A stretch of DNA of 64,000 nt from Ensifer adhaerens (GTDB taxonomy: Bacteria; Pseudomonadota; Alphaproteobacteria; Rhizobiales; Rhizobiaceae): the NCBI RefSeq assembly GCF_002007205.1, contig NZ_LAZS01000005.1, forward strand, positions 248,001-312,000. The letters run 5' to 3'. This document shows, one piece after another, positions 50,344 to 59,268 of the stretch. The notes below the pieces were generated by a model that was not told the DNA's origin, ran no database searches, and worked only from the letters and a program-made list of their open reading frames with translations. The number at the start of each line of letters is the position of its first letter. Position 1 is the first letter of the stretch. Position numbers and translations under genes: made by a program.

Positions 50344-51558
50344 ATGACATCTCCCACCAGTTTTCGCGAGCGCATCGTTCTTTACGCGCTTTTGACCTCG
50401 CTCACCTCTATCAGCATCGACGCGCTGCTGCCGGGGCTGCGCCAGATCGGCGTCGATCTCGGCGTCGCGCCGCCGCTTTCCACCCAGCACATCATTTCGC
50501 TGTTCATCTTCGGCATGGCCTTTGGGGAACTGCTGCTCGGGCCGCTCTCCGATGCGATGGGGCGGAAGCGGGCGCTGGTGCTTGGCCTTTGCGTCTATGC
50601 GCTCGGCACCGTCATTGCGATGGTGGCCGGCTCGCTCGAGATGGTCATCCTCGGCCGTTTCCTGCAGGGGGTCGGCGTCTCCGGGCCGAAGATTGCGACC
50701 AGGGCGATGATCCGCGACCAGTTCGAGGGCGACGCCATGGCCCGCGTCATGTCGTTCATGTTCACGCTGTTCATCCTGGTGCCGATGCTGGCGCCGAGCC
50801 TGGCGCAGGGCATCATCGCGATCGGCGGCTGGCGCAGCGTCTTTGCGGTCTATCTCGCAGCAGCCGGTCTTCTCGGCGTGTGGTTGGTCATGCGGCAGCC
50901 GGAAACGTTGACGGCCGACAAACGCATTGCCTTTCGCCCGCGGCTTCTGCTTGCGAACGGCCGGCGCATCCTGTCGAACGGCCGTGTGACGCTGCTGATC
51001 GTCGCGACCGGGCTCGTCTTCGGGGCGCAGCTTCTCTACCTGAGTACGGCGGCCGATCTCTTCTTCGACGCCTACGGGATCGGTCAGACCTTCCCGCTCT
51101 ATTTTGCGTTGCTCGCGACCGGCATCGGCCTTGCCTCGTTTCTCAATGCAAAGCTCGTGCAACGCTTTGGCGCGGAGGCGATGGCGCGCCATGGCTTCAT
51201 CGGCCTTGCCGTGGCAGGGCTCGCAATGCTCGCGGCATCAAGCCTCTGGGACGGGCGGCCACCGCTCAGCGTGCTGCTGGCGCTCGGCTTCGCCGCCTTC
51301 TTTGCGATCGGGGTGCTGTTCGGCAACCTCAACGCCATGGCCATGCGCTCGCTCGGGCAGGTGGCGGGGCTCGGCGCGTCGCTGATCGCTTCGGGCTCGA
51401 GCCTGATCGCGACGCTCTTTGCGATCGGTGTTGGCGCCTTTTATGACGGCACGACGCTCAACCTCTCGGCTGGATTCTTTCTCGCCGGCATCAGCGCACT
51501 GGTTCTCTCGCAGATCGCGGCGCGGGCGGATGCCGCGCCGGTGGAGGCTGTACGGTAG
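50344..51558 (+). CDS. Bcr/CflA family multidrug efflux transporter (MFS)
   Basis: A 404-residue membrane protein with twelve hydrophobic segments. MFS motif A-like sequence GPLSDAMGRKRALVLGLCVYALGTVIAM follows segment 2, and SISIDALLPGLRQIGVDLG opens the protein as in the Bcr/CflA branch. It exports drugs or metabolites by proton antiport. The start is uncertain: ATG 50344 or GTG 50335. A strong hairpin follows the stop (51576). Confidence 0.92.
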   Translation: MTSPTSFRERIVLYALLTSLTSISIDALLPGLRQIGVDLGVAPPLSTQHIISLFIFGMAFGELLLGPLSDAMGRKRALVLGLCVYALGTVIAMVAGSLEMVILGRFLQGVGVSGPKIATRAMIRDQFEGDAMARVMSFMFTLFILVPMLAPSLAQGIIAIGGWRSVFAVYLAAAGLLGVWLVMRQPETLTADKRIAFRPRLLLANGRRILSNGRVTLLIVATGLVFGAQLLYLSTAADLFFDAYGIGQTFPLYFALLATGIGLASFLNAKLVQRFGAEAMARHGFIGLAVAGLAMLAASSLWDGRPPLSVLLALGFAAFFAIGVLFGNLNAMAMRSLGQVAGLGASLIASGSSLIATLFAIGVGAFYDGTTLNLSAGFFLAGISALVLSQIAARADAAPVEAVR

Positions 51559-51575
51559 GCGGGGCGAAATCCGGG

Positions 51576-51612
51576 CGGACCGTGCGGCAGGCGCGGCCCT
51601 GCGCACGGTCCG
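51576..51612 (+). terminator. Terminator hairpin after the MFS gene
   Basis: CGGACCGTGCG (51576-51586) pairs perfectly with CGCACGGTCCG (51602-51612) over a 15-base loop, 18 bases after the stop. No T-run is seen. Confidence 0.55.
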
Positions 51613-51768
51613 TCCAGACACCCCTGGGAAACAAGCCCCAGGAAAGCCGTCCCGAATTTTCGCGACGGCATGTCAAAAGCGCGTCGGTCCTTCGGATTTC
51701 TTCGGTGTCCTTTACGTTATCGATCTGTCGCAATCGCAACACTGCTGCGTGCTTTTGCGCGACATGCT

Positions 51769-52152
51769 CTAGCCGTTGTAGACGACCGAGATCTTGTTTC
51801 CGGATGGGTCGCGCATGTAGGCGGAGTACCAGTCGGGCCCATAATGCGGACGCGGCCCGGGCGCCCCGTCGTCCGCCCCGCCAGTGGCCATGGCCGCCTG
51901 GTAGAAAGCATCCACCTCAGCGGGCGACTTGGCCATGAAGCCGACCATGGAGCCATTTCCGGCGGTCGCCGGCTCACCGTCGAAAGGCTTGCAGACCCAC
52001 AGCACGAAGCCCTTGCCGCTTCCGCCTTCGGAATAGGCGCGCCAGTCCGGAAAATCGACGTGCTTGCTCCATCCGATGGTCGCGAGGATTGCGTCATAGA
52101 AGGCATTCGAGCGGGCGCAGTCCAACGCACCCACGGTCACATAAGCGCTCAT
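51769..52152 (-). CDS. VOC family protein
   Basis: The protein has 127 residues, ATG at 52152 with AAAGGGGAC upstream. It opens VTVGALDCARSNAFYDAILATIGWSKHVDF and ends GPDWYSAYMRDPSGNKISVVY, with one glyoxalase-like domain. The C-terminal WYSAYMRDPSGN is the usual metal-binding/edge strand. Function is unknown. It is convergent with the MFS exporter. Confidence 0.87.
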   Translation of the reverse strand: MSAYVTVGALDCARSNAFYDAILATIGWSKHVDFPDWRAYSEGGSGKGFVLWVCKPFDGEPATAGNGSMVGFMAKSPAEVDAFYQAAMATGGADDGAPGPRPHYGPDWYSAYMRDPSGNKISVVYNG

Positions 52153-52343
52153 GATGTCCCCTTTCTCCGGTGGTGAAGGTGGAGGAATGCATAGCGCATA
52201 AACGTGAACATAACAAGAACAAACGCCGCGACGGCGACGGACAAGATCCTGCTGCAGGGCGGAAGACGCCGTCAGTCTCTCCTTCGTCAAAGTCCAAGAG
52301 CCCGGCACGAACGGCCGGACCCCTGCGATTTCAAGCGAGCCGA

Positions 52344-53228
52344 TCAGCCGGCAAGAGCCGCCTTGCTCGCGTCGAGGAACGCTGCGAGCTTTGCCGGGGA
52401 TTGGCCCGTCAGCGTTGAAAGGTCGTCCGTCACCATGCCGATATGGCCCTTTCGGGTGTTGGCGTCGAAGGAGACGACGATCGGAACCAGAAAGTCGGGC
52501 AGGCCGGCGCTCTTGAGGCCGCCGGCGAGCGCCTCGTCAGAGATGTGCACGACCTCGAGCGGCTTGCCGGTCGCTGCGGCAACGAGGGCGGCGATCTCGT
52601 CCGTGTTGCGCAGCTCGCCGCCGGTCAGCGTATAGGTATGGCTCTCGCTCACGGAGGCGGCGAGTGCGGCGGCTGCGGCCTTGGCGGCATCGGCGCGGGC
52701 GATGTGGGCGAGGCGGCCTTCGCCGGAGGAGGAATACCAGTGGCCGGTCTCAAGCGCATGCGGCAGCGCCATGAACAGGTTTTCCATGTACCAGCCGTTG
52801 CGCAGGATCGTATAGGGAATGCCGGTCGCCTTGATGGCGTTTTCGGTGCCGAGATGATCGGGCGCGAAGGGGATGACCGAGGTCTCTGGGCTCGGCATCG
52901 AGGTATAGAGGATGTGCTTGGCGCCAGCCTTCTTGGCAGCGGCGACGGCGGCGAGATGCTGCTTCAGCCGCTTGCCGGGCTGGTCCAGCGCATCGGTCGA
53001 GATGATCAGGAGGCGGTCGGCGCCGGCAAAGGCCGCGTCGAGCGAGGCCGGGTCGTCGAAATCGGCAATGCGGGTCTGAACGCCCTTGGCGGTGTAATCG
53101 GCGAGCTTGGCGATGTCGCGGCTGGTGGCGATGATGCGGGCCGGTGCGACGCCGGATGCCAGCAGTTGATCGAGCACGAGCTTGCCGAGCTTTCCGGTTG
53201 CGCCGGTGACGAGCAATGTATCGGACAT
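52344..53228 (-). CDS. NAD(P)H:quinone oxidoreductase QorB/YtfG-like (NmrA fold)
   Basis: The protein has 294 residues. Nucleotide motif LLVTGATGKLGKLVLDQLLASG; then TRIADFDDPASLDAAFAGADRLLIIS, HILYTSMPSPETS and YTILRNGWYMENLFMALPH. This is the NmrA-like atypical SDR of the YtfG/QOR2 type, which reduces quinones with NADPH. It is divergent from an HxlR regulator (QorR/YtfH type), a pairing also found in Escherichia coli, which supports both calls. Confidence 0.9.
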   Translation of the reverse strand: MSDTLLVTGATGKLGKLVLDQLLASGVAPARIIATSRDIAKLADYTAKGVQTRIADFDDPASLDAAFAGADRLLIISTDALDQPGKRLKQHLAAVAAAKKAGAKHILYTSMPSPETSVIPFAPDHLGTENAIKATGIPYTILRNGWYMENLFMALPHALETGHWYSSSGEGRLAHIARADAAKAAAAALAASVSESHTYTLTGGELRNTDEIAALVAAATGKPLEVVHISDEALAGGLKSAGLPDFLVPIVVSFDANTRKGHIGMVTDDLSTLTGQSPAKLAAFLDASKAALAG

Positions 53229-53410
53229 GTCTTTTCCTTTTCCTCGTTTGGCCGAGTTGGCGCGCGCAGGCCCCGTCGGCTCCTCATCCCGTCGCCTGGG
53301 AGACGCGTCGGGACATGCTCTCTTTTTGAGACTTGCTCTTATCTCGTAATCGCAGTACCGCTGTAAAGGAGGCAGTTTTTTCTCTCGTGGTTACAGGAAG
53401 GGTACCGCCT

Positions 53411-53815
53411 ATGAACAAGCTGACAGGCGAGGTGAAGGGCAAGCGCGTGGCGATCGTCTGCGGCGTGCCGATGGACATGGAAAACTGCCCGGTGCGCGAC
53501 GTCATGGACAATATCGGCGGCAAGTGGAACTCGCTGATGATCCTGTCCTTGGCCGACGGCCCCTTGCGCTTCTCGCAGCTCCGACGGCTGATCCCCGACA
53601 TCTCCCAGCGCATGTTGACCCAGACGCTGCGGGACCTGCAGCGCGACGGCTACATCCACCGCACCGTCTACCCGACGCAGCCGCCGAGCGTCGAATATGC
53701 GCTGACCGATCTCGGCCGCTCGCTGCTCGGCCTGCTCAAGCATTTCGTCGACTGGTCGGTGGAAAACCACGGCGCGATCCGCGCGGCGCGCGCGGTCTAT
53801 GACGCGGAGTGTTAG
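53411..53815 (+). CDS. HxlR family regulator, QorR/YtfH-like
   Basis: The protein has 134 residues. The ATG at 53411 follows [85 protein letters not shown] is the HxlR winged helix; the Cys before the HTH is the position where QorR-like regulators sense oxidants or quinones. It is divergent from the QorB-like gene, its likely target. A short A/T-rich gap between carries both promoters. Confidence 0.9.
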   Translation: MNKLTGEVKGKRVAIVCGVPMDMENCPVRDVMDNIGGKWNSLMILSLADGPLRFSQLRRLIPDISQRMLTQTLRDLQRDGYIHRTVYPTQPPSVEYALTDLGRSLLGLLKHFVDWSVENHGAIRAARAVYDAEC

Positions 53816-53903
53816 GGCGTCCATCCGGCAGTGGTGAGCCGCCAGTTCGTTCGCGCTGTGGCGCGCCTTCCTCTTTCGTTTCCGTCGATCGTGAGCGGGG
53901 GTT

Positions 53904-54117
53904 GCCCCTCACCCTAACCCTCTCCCCGCAGGCGGGGAGAGGGGACTTGCCCCGCTCGGAGCGTTGGCGAACGGAGCCACCGTCAGGGGAAGCGAAGGCG
54001 CGCCGATCCTTGCCACGGGGACACAACTGGCGGGAGTGAGGATGAGACGAGCGGGTGCCACGCGTCTCCTTCGCCCCGCCTGCGGGGAGAAGGTGGCCGG
54101 CAGGCCGGATGAGGGGC
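53904..54117 (+). repeat. Composite palindromic intergenic repeat
   Basis: Module A (53904-53944: GCCCCTCACCCTAACCC and the CTCTCCCCGC-AG palindrome) and module B (54069-54117: CCCCGCCTGCGGGGAGAAGG and GGCCGGCAGGCCGGATGAGGGG) are separated by about 120 bases. It fills most of the 438-base gap 53816-54253, where I see no gene. Confidence 0.75.
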
Positions 54118-54253
54118 AGTCGTTCCTGCGCGACAATCGGATCACGTTGCGTCAAGCGTCACGCGCGACGTCGTGTCCCGGTGTTGCGACCTTGCCCTAG
54201 CACCTTGATTTTCCCTATAGTTTCGCCAATCACCTGCGTCACCTCGGGGAACC

Positions 54254-55534
54254 ATGAAGACACTCCATATCGGCATAGCGGGCGCCGGCCCGGCGGGGCT
54301 GGCCGCGGCGCTGATGCTGTCGCGGCGCGGCCACCGGGTGGAGCTGCTGGAGCGCTTCGACGTGGCCTCACCGGTCGGCTCCGGCCTGATGCTGCAGCCG
54401 ACGGGACTGACCGTCCTGAATACGCTCGGCCTGCTGCAGCCGATGCTTTCCCTCGGCAGTCGGATCGATCGGCTCTATGGCGCCGATGCCAGGTCCGGGC
54501 GCACCGTGCTCGACGTGCGCTACGACGCGCTCACCGGCGGGCGCTTCGGACTGGCGGTGCAGCGCGCCGCACTCTTCAACACGCTGCATGACGCCGTGGT
54601 TGCGGCCGGGCTGCCGGTCAAGACCGGCGTCACGCTGACCGAGGTTCGCATGGCAGGCGGCAAGGCCGTGCTGCTGGATGCGCAAGGGCATGAGGCGGGC
54701 GCCTATGACCTGGTGGTCGATGCGAGCGGCGCACGCTCGGCGCTCGCTGCCGGTTCGACCGCCGCGCCCAAGGTGCGCGAGCTTGCCTATGGCGCCTTCT
54801 GGGCGACGCTCGGCAGCGACGGCCTCAATCATGATCCGCACGCTTTGGTGCAGCGCTACGACCGGGCGAAGGTGATGATCGGCATCCTGCCGGCGGGCCG
54901 CGCGCGGATGGGCGAGCGCGACCGCGTCGCCTTCTTCTGGAGTTTACGGGTGGCGGATGCGGACGTGATACGGCAGGCCGGGCTCGACCGCTGGAAGGCG
55001 CGCATTCTCGGCTACTGGCCGGATTGTGCGCCGTTGCTCGATCAGATCTCAGACTGGGAGCAACTGACGCTGGCGCGTTATGCGCACCGCACGATGCGCC
55101 CGCCGGTCTCCGGCCGCATCGCCTTTGTCGGCGACAGCGCCCATTCGACGAGCCCGCAGCTCGGGCAGGGGGCGAACATGGCGCTGCTCGATGTCGCGGC
55201 ACTTTCGCATGCGCTCGACACGCATGGCGATCTCGATGCCGCACTTGCCGCCTATGCCACGGCGCGCCGCAACCACGTCGCGTTGTTCCAGCTGCTGTCG
55301 CTTCTCTTTACGCCCTTCTACCAGTCGGACTCGACGGCTCTCGCCTGGCTTCGCGACCGGCTGGTCGCGACGGTCGCGCGCACCCCGCCGATGCAGGCGC
55401 TGCTTGCCTCGATCGTCTCGGGCACGCTGGTCGACCCGTTCAAGCCGGCAGGACTTGCCGAATGCGACTGGCAGGCGATGGGTGTCGGCTCGGACGAGCA
55501 CGGCCAAGCGGCCGCCCCGGCGATTTCCGCCTGA
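54254..55534 (+). CDS. FAD-dependent monooxygenase (PHBH fold)
   Basis: The protein has 426 residues. FAD-binding GxGxxG motif HIGIAGAGPAGLAAALMLSRRGHRVELLERF at residues 5-35, a DG-like motif at YDLVVDASGARS, and the GD motif RIAFVGDSAHSTSPQLGQGANMALLD. This is the class A flavoprotein hydroxylase fold acting on aromatic compounds with NADH/NADPH. The substrate is not evident. The preceding repeat and A/T-rich TTTTCCCTATAGTTTCG stretch likely contain its promoter. Confidence 0.92.
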   Translation: MKTLHIGIAGAGPAGLAAALMLSRRGHRVELLERFDVASPVGSGLMLQPTGLTVLNTLGLLQPMLSLGSRIDRLYGADARSGRTVLDVRYDALTGGRFGLAVQRAALFNTLHDAVVAAGLPVKTGVTLTEVRMAGGKAVLLDAQGHEAGAYDLVVDASGARSALAAGSTAAPKVRELAYGAFWATLGSDGLNHDPHALVQRYDRAKVMIGILPAGRARMGERDRVAFFWSLRVADADVIRQAGLDRWKARILGYWPDCAPLLDQISDWEQLTLARYAHRTMRPPVSGRIAFVGDSAHSTSPQLGQGANMALLDVAALSHALDTHGDLDAALAAYATARRNHVALFQLLSLLFTPFYQSDSTALAWLRDRLVATVARTPPMQALLASIVSGTLVDPFKPAGLAECDWQAMGVGSDEHGQAAAPAISA

Positions 55535-55587
55535 GGCCGCAGCGAATCCTGTATCAAGGCGGTCCGGATGGCGGATGGAGGATTTTG

Positions 55588-55980
55588 ATGACGGACGGCG
55601 TGGCGGCCATTCTCGTGCATGTGGCCGATACGCAGGCGGGTCTTGCCTGGTATCAGCGCGCATTCCCTGGCGTTGAACGCCGGTTTCTTGCCGCCTTTGA
55701 TTTTGCCTATCTGCGGATCGGCGCCATCGATCTCGAAATCGTCCAGGCCGACGAGAAGGTGGCGAGCGGTGCTGCCGGTTCCGTCGTCTACTGGGCGGTC
55801 GCGGACCTCGATCGGGCGCTCGCCCATTTCGAGGCGCTCGGCGCGGTTCTCTATCGCGGGCCGATGGCGATCCAGGAGGGGCTGTGGATGTGCCAGGTGC
55901 GCGACCCCTGGGGCAATTGTATCGGCCTTCGTGGGCCGCGTCCGGGAAAGGGTGGCATCGACCACGAGACGGAGCTCTGA
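55588..55980 (+). CDS. VOC family protein
   Basis: The protein has 130 residues from ATG 55588, with GGAGG 6 bases upstream. AAILVHVADTQAGLAWYQRAFPGVERRFL and MCQVRDPWGNCIGLRGPRPGKG mark one glyoxalase-type domain. It immediately precedes the GrpB-NIPSNAP gene (ATG next to the stop), so the two are cotranscribed with coupled translation. The overlapping longer frame in this direction is antisense/other-frame to the FAD monooxygenase and is not used. Confidence 0.86.
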   Translation: MTDGVAAILVHVADTQAGLAWYQRAFPGVERRFLAAFDFAYLRIGAIDLEIVQADEKVASGAAGSVVYWAVADLDRALAHFEALGAVLYRGPMAIQEGLWMCQVRDPWGNCIGLRGPRPGKGGIDHETEL

Positions 55981-56871
55981 ATGGCGACACGGGTGGAAAT
56001 CGTTGCCTATGATCCCAACTGGCCGCAGCGTTACCGGGAGATCGCGCAGGATCTCAGGCGCATCCTGGATGCGCTGGTCATCGCCGTCGATCATATCGGC
56101 AGCACGGCCGTTCCCGGCATGGCGGCAAAGGCCGTCATCGACATCGATGTCACCTTGAGGGGGCTGCCCGACATTGCGGCTGCCAGCGCCTTGCTCGTTG
56201 CGGCCGGCTACCAGGCGCGCGGCAACCGGTACGACGACGATGTCTGGGCCTTTATGCTGCAGGGGGTCGAGCCGAAGCGGCGCGTCTATCTCTGCCCGCC
56301 GGACAACGAGACCCATCGACGGCGTCTTGTCTTCCGCGACCATCTGCGCGGCCATGCGGACACCGCCTTGGCCTACGCGGCGCTGAAGGCACGCCTCGCC
56401 GAGGCCTATCGATATGACGGCGATCGCTACACCGCTGAGAAGACGCGCTTCATCAACGCGATCGTCGACCGCGAAGACCGGATGACAGGAGATCGGTCCG
56501 CTATGGTGCAAACAACAGTCACTTGCGAGATCCGCTACCGGCTGAAACCGGGCCGCCTGGCGGAATTCGAGGCCTATGCGCAAACCTGGATGACGCTGAT
56601 CGAGCGGCACGGCGGGACGCATCACGGCTATTTCGTGCCGCGCGAAAAACCTGAGGGCGTTGGCGCCAGTTTTCCGGGGGTGGGCGAAGACGGAGCCGGC
56701 GACATCGCCGTCGCGCTGTTCACCTTTCCGGACGAGCCGGCGTATCTGCGCTATCGCAGCGATGTGGCCGCGGATCCCGATGGGATGGCAGCGAACGCGC
56801 TTTACGCCGACGATCCGCCGTTCGTGAGCTACGAGCGCATCTTTCTGCGACCGCTTGCGCGCAACCCTTAA
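55981..56871 (+). CDS. GrpB (UPF0157) domain fused to a NIPSNAP domain
   Basis: A 296-residue two-domain protein. Residues 1-165 are GrpB/UPF0157, with nucleotidyltransferase-like landmarks VEIVAYDPNWPQRY, HIGSTAVPGMAAKAVIDIDVTL and RLVFRDHLRGHADTALAYAALK. Residues 175-290 are NIPSNAP-like (EIRYRLKPGRLAEFEAYAQTWMTLIERHGGTHHGYFVP ... FVSYERIFLRPL). Met175 (ATG 56503) is preceded by AGGAG, as if it had once been a separate gene. Both domains have unclear roles. ATG 55981 abuts the VOC gene stop. Confidence 0.85.
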   Translation: MATRVEIVAYDPNWPQRYREIAQDLRRILDALVIAVDHIGSTAVPGMAAKAVIDIDVTLRGLPDIAAASALLVAAGYQARGNRYDDDVWAFMLQGVEPKRRVYLCPPDNETHRRRLVFRDHLRGHADTALAYAALKARLAEAYRYDGDRYTAEKTRFINAIVDREDRMTGDRSAMVQTTVTCEIRYRLKPGRLAEFEAYAQTWMTLIERHGGTHHGYFVPREKPEGVGASFPGVGEDGAGDIAVALFTFPDEPAYLRYRSDVAADPDGMAANALYADDPPFVSYERIFLRPLARNP

Positions 56872-56897
56872 ATCATCCTCGGGCTTGACCCGAATGA

Positions 56898-57104
56898 GTC
56901 ATCCTCGGGCTTGACCCGAGGATCCATGCCCAGGCCTACGAAAGCTCGAACCGTCTCTATCAACTCGATCTTGCGCTGCGGGTAGCGGCGCTTGGCAGAC
57001 TTCTTGCGTGAAGCACGCCGCCGCCTCGTGGTTGGGGTGAACAAATCAAGCCATATCCGTGAGGGAACTCGTTCATCGATCCTCGGGTCAAGCCCGAGGA
57101 TGAC
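56898..57104. repeat. 27-base inverted repeats flanking a 153-base spacer
   Basis: A 27-base sequence containing the palindrome CCTCGGGCTTGACCCGAGG at 56898-56924 recurs exactly in inverse orientation at 57078-57104. A partial copy lies at 56873-56893. The element looks like a small MITE or a common alphaproteobacterial repeat. The gap 56872-57237 holds only this. Confidence 0.65.
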
Positions 57105-57237
57105 GCGCTCCGGGGTGTTGCGGCTTCTACATTGGACCAGCATGCTCGGGCACCTGGCGACGAAGGAGGACGGGCCAAAGCCGACGGGTGGACTTTGCAG
57201 TCCCCTCATATGTGATCCCAAGGCCTGAGCGCCGCGC

Positions 57238-57951
57238 TCAAGCCGCCCGCGCCATTTCCATGCCGGCGAGCGCGAACGCGACGGCAGCTTCCGCGTGGAT
57301 CGCGGTGGAATCGAAGCCCGGCAGCGGCAGGGCTCTTGGGTCGAGGGTGAGGCAGATCTCGGTGCAGCCGAGGATGACGGCGTCCGCGCCTTCCGCTTCG
57401 GCCTTGTCGATCAATTCGATCAGGGCCCGGCGGGAGGAGCGCAGCACCTTGCCGGCGCAAAGCTCGTCGAAGATGACATCGTGCACGAGGGTGCGGCCGT
57501 CCGCATCCGGCACGATAATGTCGATGCCGTGGCTTCTCATGCGCTCGGCATAAAAGCCGTGCTCCATGGTGTAGCGGGTGGCAAGCAGCAGCGGCCGGCG
57601 GCTGCCGGCGGCCTTCAGGCGCGCTGCCGTCTCGTCGATGATGTTGAGGAGGGGGATGTCGATCGCTGCCTGAACCTGATCGGCGATCAGGTGCATGGTG
57701 TTGGTGCAGATCAGCACGCAGTCCGCGCCCGCCGCTTCAAGACCGCGGGCGACATCGGCAAGCCGCTTGGCGGCGTCCTCCCAGCGACCGGCCTTCTGCA
57801 GGTCGACGATCGATTGGAAGTCGACGGAGTGCAGCAGCACCTCGGCCGAATGCAGGCCGCCCAGGTGCTCGCGAACGGCCTCGTTGACCATGCGATAGTA
57901 GACCGCCGAGCTTTCGAAGCTCATACCGCCGATAAGACCGATCTTGCGCAT
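57238..57951 (-). CDS. Aspartate/glutamate racemase family protein
   Basis: The protein has 237 residues (ATG 57951; AGAGAGGA lies 6 bases upstream, so the alternative ATG at 57957 is too close). RKIGLIGGMSFESSAVYYRMVNEAVREHLGG opens the fold, the first catalytic Cys is in LICTNTMHLIADQV and the second in ILGCTEICLTLD. It interconverts L- and D-aspartate or similar amino acids without cofactor. It is divergent from an Lrp regulator, and the Lrp gene is followed by a hydrolase. Confidence 0.92.
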   Translation of the reverse strand: MRKIGLIGGMSFESSAVYYRMVNEAVREHLGGLHSAEVLLHSVDFQSIVDLQKAGRWEDAAKRLADVARGLEAAGADCVLICTNTMHLIADQVQAAIDIPLLNIIDETAARLKAAGSRRPLLLATRYTMEHGFYAERMRSHGIDIIVPDADGRTLVHDVIFDELCAGKVLRSSRRALIELIDKAEAEGADAVILGCTEICLTLDPRALPLPGFDSTAIHAEAAVAFALAGMEMARAA

Positions 57952-58146
57952 AACCATTCCTCTCTGTCCGCTGGCGCCGCCGTCCGTCGCGACCGCCGTT
58001 TGATGAGAAGAACTATGCCTCAGGGGCGGCGGCAATGGTTCGCTTTGATGGGAGCCAAAGCAATCATTTGCGCGAACAATTTGCGCATGTGCTGATGAAT
58101 GTGCAATTATGAGGCGTTTGATTTTCAGATCATGGGAGGAATCGGC

Positions 58147-58611
58147 GTGCTCGACGATAGGGACAGGAAGCTTTTGGCGCTGCTGCAGCAGGATGCAAGT
58201 GTGGCCGTCGGCGAACTGGCGGAGCGGGTGAACCTGTCGCTGTCGGCCTGTTCGCGCCGCATCCAGCGGCTGGAGGAGGCGGGCTATATCGCCAGGCGCA
58301 TCGTCGTGCTCGATCGCGAGCGCATGGGCGTGCCGACCACCGTTTTTGCGCTGATCAAGACGGCGCACCACTCGGACGAATGGATCGAAACCTTCCGCCG
58401 GGCGATCAGCGATATCCCCGAAATCGTCGAGGCCCATCGTCTGACCGGAAATCATGACTATATCGTCAAGGTCGTGCTGCCGCGTGTCGAGCATTACGAC
58501 GTGGTCTACAAGCAGATCGTGCGCAAGGTCGAGCTCTTCGATGTCTCCGCCTCGATCTCGATGGAAATCCTGAAGAGCGGCACGGCGGTGCCGGTCGATT
58601 ATGCGGTGTGA
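58147..58611 (+). CDS. Lrp/AsnC family regulator
   Basis: The protein has 154 residues. The GTG at 58147 is chosen because GGGAGGA lies six bases upstream; ATG 58132 and 58099 would have none. The HTH is DDRDRKLLALLQQDASVAVGELAERVNLSLSACSRRIQRLEEAGYIARRIV; the ligand domain has FALIKTAHHSDEWIETFRRAISDIPEIVEAHRLTGNHDYIVKV. It is divergent from the racemase gene. ATTTGCGC is repeated in the gap (about 58066 and 58079), possibly Lrp half-sites. Confidence 0.92.
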   Translation: MLDDRDRKLLALLQQDASVAVGELAERVNLSLSACSRRIQRLEEAGYIARRIVVLDRERMGVPTTVFALIKTAHHSDEWIETFRRAISDIPEIVEAHRLTGNHDYIVKVVLPRVEHYDVVYKQIVRKVELFDVSASISMEILKSGTAVPVDYAV

Positions 58612-58617
58612 GGCGAA

Positions 58618-59205
58618 ATGACGAATGATGCAGTGAGCAAGACGTTAGGCCATGACCTTGCCGATGCGCTGGTGGTTGTCGATGTGCAGCGGGCCTTCAT
58701 TTCCGGGCCCGAAGCCGTGCCCGGCCATGTCGACCTGCAACGGGCCGTTGGTCTGCTTTTGGAGAATGCCCGCGCGGCCGGCGTGCCGGTGATCTTCCTG
58801 CAGAACGATGGGCCCGAGGGCGCCGTCGACGAACCGGAGACCGATGGCTGGCAGCTGTTCTTTCCTGCCAAGGCAGGCGAGGTGGTCGTTCGCAAACGGA
58901 AGGACGACGGCTTCGACGGCACCGATCTCGAAGACCAGCTTCGGGCGCGCAAGGTCGAGACGATCGCGATCTGCGGCATGCTTTCGGAAATGTGCCTGGC
59001 GGCGACGGCGCGCACGGCGATGGCGAAGGATTTCACCGTGATCCTCGCCAACGACGCGCACGCGACCTACGACGTGCCGCCCGGTCCCGGTCGCTCGCCG
59101 ATGGTACCGGCGCGCCTTGCCGCGCGCGCGGCCGAATGGTCGCTCGGCGACGAAGTGGTGCTGGTCGATGCGGCCGAGGGGATTCCATTTGCCGCATCGG
59201 CATGA
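58618..59205 (+). CDS. Isochorismatase-type cysteine hydrolase
   Basis: The protein has 195 residues. Asp in ALVVVDVQRAF, Lys in VVRKRKDDGF and the nucleophilic Cys in ICGMLSEMCLAATARTAM form the Asp-Lys-Cys triad of the isochorismatase-like amidohydrolases (nicotinamidase, N-carbamoyl-type). The substrate is unknown. It starts six bases after the Lrp gene, so the pair is cotranscribed; with the divergent racemase it may form a small amino-acid or amide-catabolic unit. Confidence 0.9.
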   Translation: MTNDAVSKTLGHDLADALVVVDVQRAFISGPEAVPGHVDLQRAVGLLLENARAAGVPVIFLQNDGPEGAVDEPETDGWQLFFPAKAGEVVVRKRKDDGFDGTDLEDQLRARKVETIAICGMLSEMCLAATARTAMAKDFTVILANDAHATYDVPPGPGRSPMVPARLAARAAEWSLGDEVVLVDAAEGIPFAASA

Positions 59206-59268
59206 TCGAGCGCTGGTGCTTACTCCATGAAGGTGAGGCGCGCGGGCGGCTTGCCCCGCCGCGCCCGA

